Source: CAYYKK01 sp964467935
GTDB taxonomy: Bacteria; Myxococcota_A; Polyangia; Polyangiales; Polyangiaceae
Length of the DNA: 64,000 nt
NCBI GenBank assembly: GCA_964467935.1
Contig: CAYYKK010000002.1
Location: forward strand, 4,352-68,351
Reading direction: 5' to 3'
Part shown: positions 8,624 to 16,758 of the stretch, piece by piece
Numbering within the stretch: the stretch's first letter is position 1
Layout of the letters: the number at the start of each line of letters is the position of its first letter
Made by a program: the position numbers and the translations under genes
Notes under the pieces: model-generated
What the model was told of the DNA's origin: nothing
Databases searched by the model: none
What the model saw: only the letters and a program-made list of their open reading frames with translations

Positions 8624-9801
8624 GGGGTCGCCTTCGAGCTCGCGCGCTCGAACGTCCCCAGGACGGTCGACACGCGCTGGCGGACGAGGAAGCGTCCGCG
8701 GGCCATGACGTCGCGTATGCGATGGGTTTCGTCAAGCACGACGAGATCCGCGTCGGCGCCGATCGCGATGCGCCCTTTGTGCGACAACCGCAAGAGCGAG
8801 GCGACGTTGCTCGTGAACGCCGGGAGCACGTCCTCGAGCGCCATGCCGCGCTGGAGCAGGATCTCGAGCGTCTCGGCGACGGCTCCTGGGCGACCGACAT
8901 CCATCGTGACGAGCCGACCTTCCGCGTCGAAGGTCGGCAAGCAGCCGCCTCCGTCGGAGCTGACGGTGATCTTGTCGCGCGGCGCGCCGCTCGCGAGGAA
9001 GTGGACGACGGCGTCGGGCGCGGAGAGCGCGTCCTCGCCCTCCTCGACGGGGAACGCGGTCACGTCGACCGTCGAGCCGCGCTTCGTGAGGGCGATCGCC
9101 TCCTCCATGAGCCGCGTCTTTCGGTTCACGTGCGTCGGGTAGAACACCCGCGCGGGCAGCTCGGTGACGTCGAGCGCCGCCTCGACGAGCGAGAGTCCCC
9201 GCTTTCCATCTCCCATGTGCAGGTGCAACACACCTGCTTTTCCGCTCAAGAGCCCGGCCACGTGGCAATCCGAGGCGACGCGCACGAGCTCGTCGAACGT
9301 CGGCTGCGAGGAGCGGTGATCGCTCAGCGCGAGCTCACCGACGCCGAGGATGGGATCGACGAAGGCGATGTCCGAGCGGACCTTGCCGGTGAGCGTGAGG
9401 AGCGGGAGCTCGTAGCTCCCGGTCCAGCAATAGGCGCTGAGCCCCTCGTCGCGCAGCGCGAGCGTCGCGGCGACGAGGGCTTCGACGTGACGCGTCGTCC
9501 CGTCGGTGCCGAGCACGCCGACGGCGGTCGTGATGCCGGCGCGCGCGAGCTCGGAGAGGAGCACCGCGGGCACGCGCGTCTTCGGTCCCGCCTCCCCTCC
9601 ACCTCCGGTCAGGTGGACGTGCGCGTCGATGAGCCCGGGGACGACGCGCGCGCCGGCGAGGTCGCAGACCTCGCAGCCGGGCAGGTCCGGCGCGGCGATC
9701 GACGGCGCCATCGCGAGCACCGCGCCGCCGCCGACGAGCAGATCGCGCCGGCCGATCGGCTCGGGCGCGTACACGTCGGCGTCCTTGAGGAGGGTGAGCA
9801 C
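8620..9801 (-). CDS. iadA: isoaspartyl dipeptidase
   Basis: 393 residues (E. coli IadA has 390). This amidohydrolase-superfamily enzyme hydrolyses beta-aspartyl dipeptides; here the obvious substrate is the beta-Asp-Arg released by CphB. Metal and substrate motifs are present: DAHVHLTGGGGEAGP (His 61/63, Glu 70), SDHRS at 160-164, HMGDGK (His 195), THVNR (His 224) and SSDGGG (Asp 283). The bridging position that is a carboxylated Lys in E. coli IadA (V-K-C-A-I-S-D-H) reads G-E-L-A-L-S-D-H here, i.e. Glu 156. GTG start at 9799-9801. First gene of the minus-strand group; divergent from a Ser/Thr kinase gene across 88 bp. Confidence 0.93.
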   Translation of the reverse strand: MLTLLKDADVYAPEPIGRRDLLVGGGAVLAMAPSIAAPDLPGCEVCDLAGARVVPGLIDAHVHLTGGGGEAGPKTRVPAVLLSELARAGITTAVGVLGTDGTTRHVEALVAATLALRDEGLSAYCWTGSYELPLLTLTGKVRSDIAFVDPILGVGELALSDHRSSQPTFDELVRVASDCHVAGLLSGKAGVLHLHMGDGKRGLSLVEAALDVTELPARVFYPTHVNRKTRLMEEAIALTKRGSTVDVTAFPVEEGEDALSAPDAVVHFLASGAPRDKITVSSDGGGCLPTFDAEGRLVTMDVGRPGAVAETLEILLQRGMALEDVLPAFTSNVASLLRLSHKGRIAIGADADLVVLDETHRIRDVMARGRFLVRQRVSTVLGTFERASSKATP

Positions 9802-9889
9802 GGGCCGCTCTTAGCCGAGATGCGAGACGAAATCACGGTGCCTCGCGCGGAACCACCTCACGGTGCGGTAGCATCGCCCCCGGATCGGG
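9802..9889. promoter_or_regulatory. divergent intergenic region with an 8-bp direct repeat
   Basis: This 88-bp gap must contain the promoters for iadA (minus) and the kinase gene (plus). It contains the perfect direct repeat CACGGTGC at 9834-9841 and 9859-9866, centre-to-centre 25 bp, which could be a binding site for a regulator of either gene. No convincing sigma-70 or sigma-54 box was recognised. The regulatory role is inference. Confidence 0.35.
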
Positions 9890-11869
9890 ATGGGCTCGAG
9901 CGCAGACGACAAGGCGAAGGAGCGGGCGGAGGCGCTCGTGGGGCGCACGATCGACGGGCGCTACCACATCGATCGCGTCCTCGCGGCGGGCGCGATGGGC
10001 ACCGTGTACCTCGGTCGTCACCTCAAGCTGAAGAAGCGCGTCGCCATCAAGGCGCTGCACCCCGACGTGGAGGACCACCCCGAGCTCGTGATGCGCTTCG
10101 AGCGCGAGGCCCTCGCCGGCGCGCAGGTGTCGCACGCGAACGTGGCGTGCGCGACCGACTTCGGCGACCTCGACGACGGCACGCGCTACCTCGTGATGGA
10201 GTACGTGAAGGGGGCGAACCTGCGCGACGTGATCGATCGCGAGGCGCCTCTCCCCGCGGAGCGCGCGGTGCTCATCGCGCGACAGATCGCGGTCGCGCTC
10301 GGGCACATCCACGCGCGCGGGATCGTGCACCGCGATCTGAAGCCGCGGAACGTGATGCTCGCCGAGGACGACTTCGTGAAGGTCGTCGACTTCGGGCTCG
10401 CGAAGGTCGACAACCAGCGCATCTCGTCGCTTCCCGACGACGAGGCCGAGGAGGACTCGCGGCTCACGGCGCGCGGCGTGATCTTCGGGACGATCGAGTA
10501 CCTCGCGCCCGAGGCCGCGTTCGGGATGGAGCTCGTGGACGCGCGCGCCGACCTCTACGCCCTCGGCGTGATCCTCTACGAGATGCTCTCGGGCAAGCAC
10601 CCGTTCGACGCGAAGAGCGACGCCGAGCTCTTCGCCAAGCAACGGCACGCCCCGGCCCCGCCGATCGCGACGCGCGCGCCGGGGGTCGTCGTGCCGGCGG
10701 AGCTCGAGGCCGCGGTGCAGAGGCTGCTCCACAAGGACTTCGACGAGCGCTACCAGACGGCCGCGGAGGCCATCGCGGCGCTCGACCGCGCGATGCCGAG
10801 CGCGAGCATCGCGCCGCCCGAGCCCGTCGAAGCGCCGCCCTCGTCGGTGCTCGTCGCGAGTGCGCCGCCGCCGGCGCCCGCGAGCGAGCCGAAGGGACCG
10901 GCAGCGCAGGCGGGCGGAGAGGACGCCGGGGTCGAGGACCGAGCCGGAGAGCGGGCCGATCCGACGCGCGCGAAGAAGAAGCCGAAGAAGAAGCAGAGAC
11001 CGGCGGCGGCCGAGGTCACGTCGCCGAGCGAGCCCCTTGCGGCGCGCGAGAGAGAGAAGAGCGGCGCGCTCTCGTACGTCGCGGTCTTCGGGGCGCTCGC
11101 GGTGCTCGGCGTCGGCGTGGCGCTCCTGCGCGGAGGAAGCGACCACGCCTCGGGCCCGGCGCCGTCCGCGGCCGCGACGGCTCGCAGCGAGCGAACGACC
11201 TCCTCCGAAGCCGCCAGCGCTTCGGCGCGTGAGAGCGCGGAGGCGCCCGTCTCGGCGTCCGCGTCGGCCGCCGCGATCGACACGCCGATCCCGAGCGCGT
11301 CGGCGTCGGGGGCGCCGACCCCGAGCGCCTCGAGCGCGCCTGGCGCCGATCTCGGCGCCTTCCGCGCGCGCGTGAAGGACGACATCCGCGACGACGGGTG
11401 GGACGATCTGGCGGAGGCGACGATCGCGTTCGTCGCGAGCGCGCCCCAGGCGGCGTGCGACAAGGACGCCGCGAGCACGCTCTCGAGCGCGCTCGGAGCG
11501 CTGTCGAGGAAGAAGGCCGCGCGCGGGGACGAGGCGTGGCGCGCCGTCGCGACGGCGGCGTGCGGACCGGATCTCCTCTACGCGTTCGTCGAGACGGGAG
11601 GCAAGGCGCCCTTCGCTTCGCGAGCGGCCGCGCTCCTGCGTGACGAAGCCGTGATGCAGGGCGCCTCTCCGGCGCTCCGCGTCGCGTTCGTGCTGCACGA
11701 CGGATCGTGCGCGGAGAAGCTTGCGGCGCTCGACCGCGCGGTGGAGGAAGGGGACGGGCGAGCGGTGACGGCCATGGACATCCAAGCGCGCGGCTGCGCG
11801 AAGAACCCGAAGGCCGTCGACGTCGCGCTCACGCGCCTCCGCGCGCGGCTCGACACGAAGAAGAAGTAG
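9890..11869 (+). CDS. serine/threonine protein kinase, single transmembrane segment
   Basis: 659 residues. A complete Hanks-type kinase domain occupies about 24-300: Gly-rich loop AAGAMGTVY, VAIK Lys at 54, catalytic HRDLKPRN at 147-154, DFG at 167-169, and GTIEYLAPE in the activation segment. A Pro/Ala-rich linker and a Lys-rich patch (KKKPKKKQRP) precede a transmembrane helix near 394-414, and a ~240-residue extracytoplasmic part begins with a Ser/Ala linker and ends in a helical domain with several Cys. This is the usual myxobacterial membrane-kinase layout, with the outer domain as likely sensor. The following gene begins 8 bp after the stop and is probably co-transcribed. Ligand and target are unknown. 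Confidence 0.92.
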   Translation: MGSSADDKAKERAEALVGRTIDGRYHIDRVLAAGAMGTVYLGRHLKLKKRVAIKALHPDVEDHPELVMRFEREALAGAQVSHANVACATDFGDLDDGTRYLVMEYVKGANLRDVIDREAPLPAERAVLIARQIAVALGHIHARGIVHRDLKPRNVMLAEDDFVKVVDFGLAKVDNQRISSLPDDEAEEDSRLTARGVIFGTIEYLAPEAAFGMELVDARADLYALGVILYEMLSGKHPFDAKSDAELFAKQRHAPAPPIATRAPGVVVPAELEAAVQRLLHKDFDERYQTAAEAIAALDRAMPSASIAPPEPVEAPPSSVLVASAPPPAPASEPKGPAAQAGGEDAGVEDRAGERADPTRAKKKPKKKQRPAAAEVTSPSEPLAAREREKSGALSYVAVFGALAVLGVGVALLRGGSDHASGPAPSAAATARSERTTSSEAASASARESAEAPVSASASAAAIDTPIPSASASGAPTPSASSAPGADLGAFRARVKDDIRDDGWDDLAEATIAFVASAPQAACDKDAASTLSSALGALSRKKAARGDEAWRAVATAACGPDLLYAFVETGGKAPFASRAAALLRDEAVMQGASPALRVAFVLHDGSCAEKLAALDRAVEEGDGRAVTAMDIQARGCAKNPKAVDVALTRLRARLDTKKK

Positions 11870-11877
11870 GGGGCTCG

Positions 11878-13197
11878 ATGTCTCGATGGCTCGCGGCGGG
11901 GACGCCGGTCGCAGTGATGCTCGCGGCGTGCGCGCTCGGATGCACGAGCGGCCTCGGTGGCGGCGGCCGCGGCGGTGGCGGAGGCGCGGGCCACGGGGCC
12001 TCGACGGGCGCCTCCCTGCCCGGCGAGGGCCTGCCCTGCGACGTCGACGCGATCTTCGCCACGCATTGCCGCACGTGCCACGGCGCGACGCTCGCCTTCG
12101 GCGCGCCCATGGCGCTCGTGTCGCGCGCCGACCTCGTCGCGCCGCTCCCTTCGGACCCGGGGAAGAAGGTGATCGACGGCGTCGTGGCGCGCATTCACGA
12201 CGACGCGAGGCCCATGCCGCAAGCGCCCAACCCGCGCCTCGGGTCCGCCGACCTCGCGACGCTCGACGCCTTCGCCGCAGCGGGCGCTCCCGCGGGCGAT
12301 TGCGCGCCTGCCGCGGGCAGCGGCGGCGCGGGCCCTGCCCTGTCGTGCACGCCGGACACGCACGTCGCTCCGGCCTCCCCCTTCACGCTGCCCGGCGGCG
12401 TCTCGGAGGCCTACGTCTGTTATGGATTCGAGGCCCCGCCCGGACCGAAGCGCCACATCATCGCCTTCGCCCCGCGCATCGATCAGAAGGCGATCGTTCA
12501 CCACGTCTCGCTCCTGCAATCGGACACCGCGGTGAGCCCGGTGCCGGCCGTCTGCCCCCTCGGAGGATCCGCGGCTTGGCGTGTGGTCTTCGGGTGGGCG
12601 CCCGGCGCGTCGAGCTTCGAAATGCCCAAAGAGGCCGGCTTCGCCGAGGACGCGACGACGCACTTCGTCGTCCAAGTCCACTACTCGAATCCCACGCAAG
12701 AGGCCGTCGCGGCGGACGCCAGCGGCTTCGATCTGTGCACGACGGATCAACTGCGCCCGAACGACGCCGACGTCATGGCGTTCGGCACGACGCAGATTGA
12801 GCTCCCGCCGCACGCGTCGACGACGCTCGATTGCTCCATCGCCGTGCCCTCGTGGGGCGCGTCGACGCACCTCTTCGCGGCGTTTCCGCACATGCACCGG
12901 CTGGGCACGTCGATCACGACGGTGTCGCACGTCCAAGGGGGCGCGGCGACCGTCGACCTCGGCACGCAGGCCCATTGGAACTTCGGCGAGCAGAGCTGGA
13001 TCCCCATCGACGACGCGCTCGTGCCGGGGGACGTCGTCGAGACGCGCTGCGCCTGGGACAACACGACCGACGCGACCGTGAGCTTCGGCGAAAAGACCGA
13101 GGACGAGATGTGCTGCTCGTTCGTGATGTATTACCCGAAGATCACCGCGCCGACGTGGAATTGGGCGTTACCGGCGCTCTACTCGACCTGTCATTGA
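11878..13197 (+). CDS. secreted c-type haem / type-II copper monooxygenase-like lipoprotein
   Basis: 439 residues from the ATG at 11878 (the open frame extends upstream inside the kinase gene). A lipoprotein signal with Cys about 22 and a Gly-rich linker lead to a small cytochrome c-like domain with one C-R-T-C-H haem motif (64-68) and a likely Met ligand in RPMP. The rest (about 155-439) resembles the copper type-II, ascorbate-dependent monooxygenase fold of peptidylglycine hydroxylase/dopamine hydroxylase. All expected copper ligands can be matched: HH at 208-209, H-Y at 268, H-M-H at 338-340, and Met in D-E-M-C at 409-412. The haem domain may deliver electrons to copper in place of ascorbate; that is inference. 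Substrate unknown. Lies 8 bp after the kinase gene. Confidence 0.85.
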   Translation: MSRWLAAGTPVAVMLAACALGCTSGLGGGGRGGGGGAGHGASTGASLPGEGLPCDVDAIFATHCRTCHGATLAFGAPMALVSRADLVAPLPSDPGKKVIDGVVARIHDDARPMPQAPNPRLGSADLATLDAFAAAGAPAGDCAPAAGSGGAGPALSCTPDTHVAPASPFTLPGGVSEAYVCYGFEAPPGPKRHIIAFAPRIDQKAIVHHVSLLQSDTAVSPVPAVCPLGGSAAWRVVFGWAPGASSFEMPKEAGFAEDATTHFVVQVHYSNPTQEAVAADASGFDLCTTDQLRPNDADVMAFGTTQIELPPHASTTLDCSIAVPSWGASTHLFAAFPHMHRLGTSITTVSHVQGGAATVDLGTQAHWNFGEQSWIPIDDALVPGDVVETRCAWDNTTDATVSFGEKTEDEMCCSFVMYYPKITAPTWNWALPALYSTCH

Positions 13198-13218
13198 CCA
13201 CGAGGCGCGGAGACGAAC

Positions 13219-13941
13219 ATGGCCTACGAGCTCTTCTATTGGCCCGGGCTGCAAGGACGCGGCGAATTCGTCCGCTTGGCCCTCGAGGACGCGGGCGCGG
13301 AGTACGTCGACGTCGCGCGCGGCACGGGCGGCATGAAGAAGCTCCTCGCCATCGTCGCCGGCGCGGGGAAGAGCGGACCGGCGCCGTTCGCGCCTCCGAT
13401 CCTGCGCCACGACGGGCTCGTCCTCGCGCAGACGTCGAACGTGCTCTTCTACCTGGCGCCGCGCCTCGGCCTCGTCGACGCGGACGAGGCCACGCGCCTC
13501 GCGGCGAATCAGCTCCAGATGACCGTGATGGACCTCGTCTCCGAGGTGCACGACACGCACCACCCCATCTCGTCGGCGCTCTACTACGAAGATCAGAAGC
13601 CGGAGGCCGTCGCGCGCACGCGGAGCTTCCTCTCGCACCGCCTGGAGAAGTTTCTCTCGTACTTCGAGCGCACGGTCGAGCGCGGCGGCGGCTACGCGCT
13701 CGGGGGAAGACACTCCTACGTCGACCTCTCGCTCTTCCAGGTCGTCGAGGGCCTCCGCTACGCGTTCCCGAAGGCGATGAAGGCGATCTCGCCCTCGGTC
13801 CCGCGCCTCGTCGAGCTGCGGAACCGCGTGGCGAAGCGCAAGCGGCTCAAGGCCTACCTCGCGTCCGAGCGGCGACTCCCCTTCAACGAGTCGGGCATCT
13901 TCCGGCGGTACCCGGAGCTCGACCTGCCCTTTCGCGCGTGA
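13219..13941 (+). CDS. glutathione S-transferase-like protein
   Basis: 240 residues with the two-domain GST layout. The N-terminal thioredoxin-like half begins YELFYWPGLQGRGEFVRLAL, with a Tyr near residue 7 in the position used by Tyr-type (sigma/alpha-like) GSTs to activate glutathione, and ends in the Q-T-S-N-V glutathione-binding turn. The helical C-terminal half contains the conserved Y-V-D-L-S-L N-capping segment near 170. It starts 21 bp after the copper-monooxygenase gene on the same strand, so it may belong to that transcript. No signal peptide; cytoplasmic. Substrate cannot be inferred. Longer than many bacterial GSTs by a basic C-terminal tail. Confidence 0.87.
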   Translation: MAYELFYWPGLQGRGEFVRLALEDAGAEYVDVARGTGGMKKLLAIVAGAGKSGPAPFAPPILRHDGLVLAQTSNVLFYLAPRLGLVDADEATRLAANQLQMTVMDLVSEVHDTHHPISSALYYEDQKPEAVARTRSFLSHRLEKFLSYFERTVERGGGYALGGRHSYVDLSLFQVVEGLRYAFPKAMKAISPSVPRLVELRNRVAKRKRLKAYLASERRLPFNESGIFRRYPELDLPFRA

Positions 13942-14061
13942 GCACGCGCCCGGGACGCGCCGCGCGTCGTGACGCTTCGTCGCGTCGGCGGGGGCCATGA
14001 AGAAGCCCTCACGTCGGAACGCTCGTTGCGCCGCCGGAGAGCGTCGTTTATCGAAGCGAGG

Positions 14062-15597
14062 ATGGACGCCGTCGCCGCGAGCCCCCAAGAGGCCCCTCGG
14101 ACCGAGAGCTGGCGCGAGCGCATCGTGCCGCCCGTCGACAAGCCCTCACGGCATTGGCACATCTCGCCATTCGTCGATCTCTTCGCTTACCAGCTGAGCT
14201 GGCTCTGGATCCTCGTGCCCTTGGCGCTCGCGGGCGACCGACACCCGCGCGATTACCTCGGGCTGTGGGCGTTCGGCATGTCGGTGAGCTTCATGCACCG
14301 GCACTACACGATGCCGTACGTCTACCTCGATCGGCAGGTGTTCTCGCAGCACGTGACGCGCTTCTCGCTCTTCATGGCGCTCTTGATGATCGGCTTCGTG
14401 GGCTCGGCGCTCGCGTGGTCGTGGCGGGCCGCGCCGGGGTTCCTGCGGCCCGCCGAGCTCTCGCTGCTCTCGTCGAGCGTCGTCCTCGTGTCGTTCACGG
14501 TGGTGGCCGATCGCCGGGCCCACCGCTTCCGCGCGTCGTCGCTCGTCGTCGTCGCGCTCGCGTTCGTCGCGCTCGTGGTCATGGGAGCGGCGGGTCTCTT
14601 TTCAGGCGCCGACCACGCGCGCGCGAGCGCGGCGGCATCGGTCGGGCTCGCGCTCGTGACCGCGCTCGTCGCGCGTGAGGTCCGCCGGAGCGACGCGGAG
14701 AGGGCTTCGCGCGTCGCGATCCCGTTCGCGGCCGGCGGCGCGATCGTCGCGGCGCTCGGCGTGGGATCGCTCGCCTTCGCCGACGTCCCGCTCAACGCGA
14801 GCCCCGTGACCGGGGCCGGGCTCGTCGGCGTCGTGGGCGCCGTCGCGGCGCTCTGGAACGTGTGGCACACGCTCATGCAGAAGTTCGGCATCATGCGCAT
14901 GTACGCGGCAAAGTCCGCCGTTCCGCTCGAGAGGCGCACGCCCGCGTGGGCCGATCGGCTCCTCATCTTCGGATCGTTTCCGTTCGTCGCGCTCTACCTC
15001 GCGCCCTCGCAGCGCGGCCTGCTCGGCACGATCCACCGGAACGTGACGCAGTACATCCTGCCGCTGCTCGACGGGCTCACGCGGGCGCGCCCTCTCGCGC
15101 TCCCGTTCGCGGGCCTCCTCGCCGCGGCGTCGATCGCGATCTTCGTCCGCTACGAATGGCGCGCCGATCGGCTGCGCACCTGGCCTCGCCTCGCGATGGG
15201 GCTCTCGCTCGTCGCGCTCAACGGCTGCTTCCTCTTCCTCAGCCCGATCAAGGTCTACATCGCGTACGGCTTCTCGCACGCCGTGGAGTATTGCGTGTTC
15301 GTCTGGGCGTTCTTGCGCAGGCGCTACGCGAACCCCTCGCCCGCGAAGCCGCTGCTCGGGCGGCTGCTCACGCACCCGTGGCTCGCCTACGGTCTCTTCT
15401 CGCTCGTGATCGGCGGGAGCTACTTCTTCGTCTCGCACGGTCGCGACTTCGGGCTGCACGACGGGCGGCTCCGCCTCCTCGACATCGGCCTCGGCACGTG
15501 GATGTTCTCGTTCACCATCTGGCATTCGATGGCGCACTTCTATTTCGACGGCTTCCTCTGGAAGATGCGCGCGCCCGAGCTCCGCGCGAATCTCTGA
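14062..15597 (+). CDS. polytopic membrane protein with conserved-looking His motifs, unknown function
   Basis: 511 residues from the ATG at 14062 (preceded by GCGAGG); the open frame extends 31 codons further upstream but that part is basic and low-complexity. About ten to twelve hydrophobic segments fill the protein. Three His-containing stretches lie at the ends of membrane segments: F-M-H-R-H-Y-T-M-P near 78-84, V-W-H-T-L-M-Q-K-F-G near 272, and W-H-S-M-A-H-F-Y-F-D-G-F-L-W-K near 490. The spacing recalls membrane di-iron enzymes (desaturase/hydroxylase types), but the canonical three His boxes are not there, so no enzyme is called. It lies 120 bp downstream of the GST gene and just ahead of the PAS protein gene. 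Confidence 0.85.
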   Translation: MDAVAASPQEAPRTESWRERIVPPVDKPSRHWHISPFVDLFAYQLSWLWILVPLALAGDRHPRDYLGLWAFGMSVSFMHRHYTMPYVYLDRQVFSQHVTRFSLFMALLMIGFVGSALAWSWRAAPGFLRPAELSLLSSSVVLVSFTVVADRRAHRFRASSLVVVALAFVALVVMGAAGLFSGADHARASAAASVGLALVTALVAREVRRSDAERASRVAIPFAAGGAIVAALGVGSLAFADVPLNASPVTGAGLVGVVGAVAALWNVWHTLMQKFGIMRMYAAKSAVPLERRTPAWADRLLIFGSFPFVALYLAPSQRGLLGTIHRNVTQYILPLLDGLTRARPLALPFAGLLAAASIAIFVRYEWRADRLRTWPRLAMGLSLVALNGCFLFLSPIKVYIAYGFSHAVEYCVFVWAFLRRRYANPSPAKPLLGRLLTHPWLAYGLFSLVIGGSYFFVSHGRDFGLHDGRLRLLDIGLGTWMFSFTIWHSMAHFYFDGFLWKMRAPELRANL

Positions 15598-15642
15598 CGC
15601 GCGCCGCGTACCCCGGAGACGGCCCGGCTCGGACCCGGTAAC

Positions 15643-16230
15643 GTGATCGACATGGGTCGCGAAGCTCCGACGCTCGGTGACCGCTTCGATCTCGACGCCC
15701 TCGAGGAGGACGAGTCGACGATCGTGCACCTCGATCGCGAGGGCACGATCCTCTGGAAGAACCGCGCTTGGGATCGCTTCGCCACGGACAACGGCGCGCC
15801 GCGCCTCGCCGATCGCCACGGGATCGGGACGTGCTATTTCGACGGCGTCGCGGGGACGCTTCGCGCGGTACTGCGCGAGACCTTCGACGATCACCTCGCT
15901 CGCGGGGCGATCTACGAGATCGACTACGAGTGCTCGTCGGCCGACGTGCTGCGCCTCTTCCGGCTGCGCGCGCTCCCGCTCGACGGCGCGGGCTGGCTCC
16001 TCACCCACGCGCCGCTCGTCGAGCGACCTCACGACCGCGAGCCGCACCTGCCCTTCGACGTCTACCGGGGAGACGACGGGCTCGTCGTCGCGTGCAGCAA
16101 CTGCCGGCGCGTGCGCGTCCCGAAGCGAACGGCGTGGCATTGGGTCCCCGCTTGGCTGCGCGACCGGCCGGCGAACGTGAGCCACGCCCTCTGCGCGGCG
16201 TGCGAGGGCTTCTACCATCCGCGGGGATGA
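15643..16230 (+). CDS. PAS-like protein with C-terminal Cys4-type signalling motif
   Basis: 195 residues, GTG start at 15643 (an ATG three codons later is possible). Residues 25-125 look like a PAS fold (TIVHLDREGTILWKNRAWDRF, then a cofactor-pocket-like region). The C-terminus carries V-A-C-S-N-C-R-R-V-R (Cys 151/154), a Trp-rich spacer, and S-H-A-L-C-A-A-C-E-G-F-Y-H-P (Cys 184/187). The same C-S-x-C-x-x-I/V-R ... S-H-x-I/L-C-x-x-C pattern ends many bacterial PAS sensor proteins, where it probably binds metal or senses redox state. There is no kinase or output domain, so it must act through a partner; the single-domain receiver gene 110 bp downstream is a candidate. Name of the Cys motif family not known to me. 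Confidence 0.75.
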   Translation: MIDMGREAPTLGDRFDLDALEEDESTIVHLDREGTILWKNRAWDRFATDNGAPRLADRHGIGTCYFDGVAGTLRAVLRETFDDHLARGAIYEIDYECSSADVLRLFRLRALPLDGAGWLLTHAPLVERPHDREPHLPFDVYRGDDGLVVACSNCRRVRVPKRTAWHWVPAWLRDRPANVSHALCAACEGFYHPRG

Positions 16231-16339
16231 CCGGCGCGCAAGGCCTGCACGCCCACGCAGACCTTGCGCCCTCACGACACCGCAAAAGCCGCTGGCGGCG
16301 GGGGAACGCTCCGTGCATGAATGGACACCAGCAACGCGC

Positions 16340-16681
16340 ATGGCTGCACGCATCTTGATCGTCGACGACGACGAACGAACCAGGCGGGTCCTCGCTCGAC
16401 TCTTGGAGGCGGAGGGCTACGTGGTCGACGTCTGCGCGACCGGCGCCGAAGCGCTCGCGAGGCTCGGCGCGGCGCTCTATCACGCGCTCGTGACCGACCA
16501 CGTGATGCCGGGCATGACGGGGCTCGAGCTCGTCGAGAGGACGAACGCCGCCCACCCGGGGACGCGCTGCGTGGTCATCAGCGGCCATCGCCCCCCCGCC
16601 GAGACCCCGCCGAACCTCACGTGGGTCGAGAAGCCCATCGCGCTCGACATCATCGTCGCGGCCCTCGGCCGCGCCGCCTGA
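16340..16681 (+). CDS. single-domain response regulator
   Basis: 113 residues from the ATG at 16340; a GTG at 16313 would add nine residues and has a better upstream purine run (GGGGGAA), so the start is uncertain. A lone receiver domain: acidic pocket D-D-D near 9-11, phospho-acceptor Asp about 53 in TDHVMPGMTG, and the E-K-P loop near the C-terminus. The Ser/Thr switch position is Ser in VVISGH. No output domain, so it acts as a phosphate shuttle or by protein contact. It follows the PAS protein gene on the same strand; no kinase gene lies beside it. Confidence 0.88.
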   Translation: MAARILIVDDDERTRRVLARLLEAEGYVVDVCATGAEALARLGAALYHALVTDHVMPGMTGLELVERTNAAHPGTRCVVISGHRPPAETPPNLTWVEKPIALDIIVAALGRAA

Positions 16682-16758
16682 CCCGCCGCGTCGCACGAGC
16701 ACGGGCCTCGGAAAACGGCGTGGGCTCGCGCGTCGAGCTGTGCTTACGATGCGGCTCG

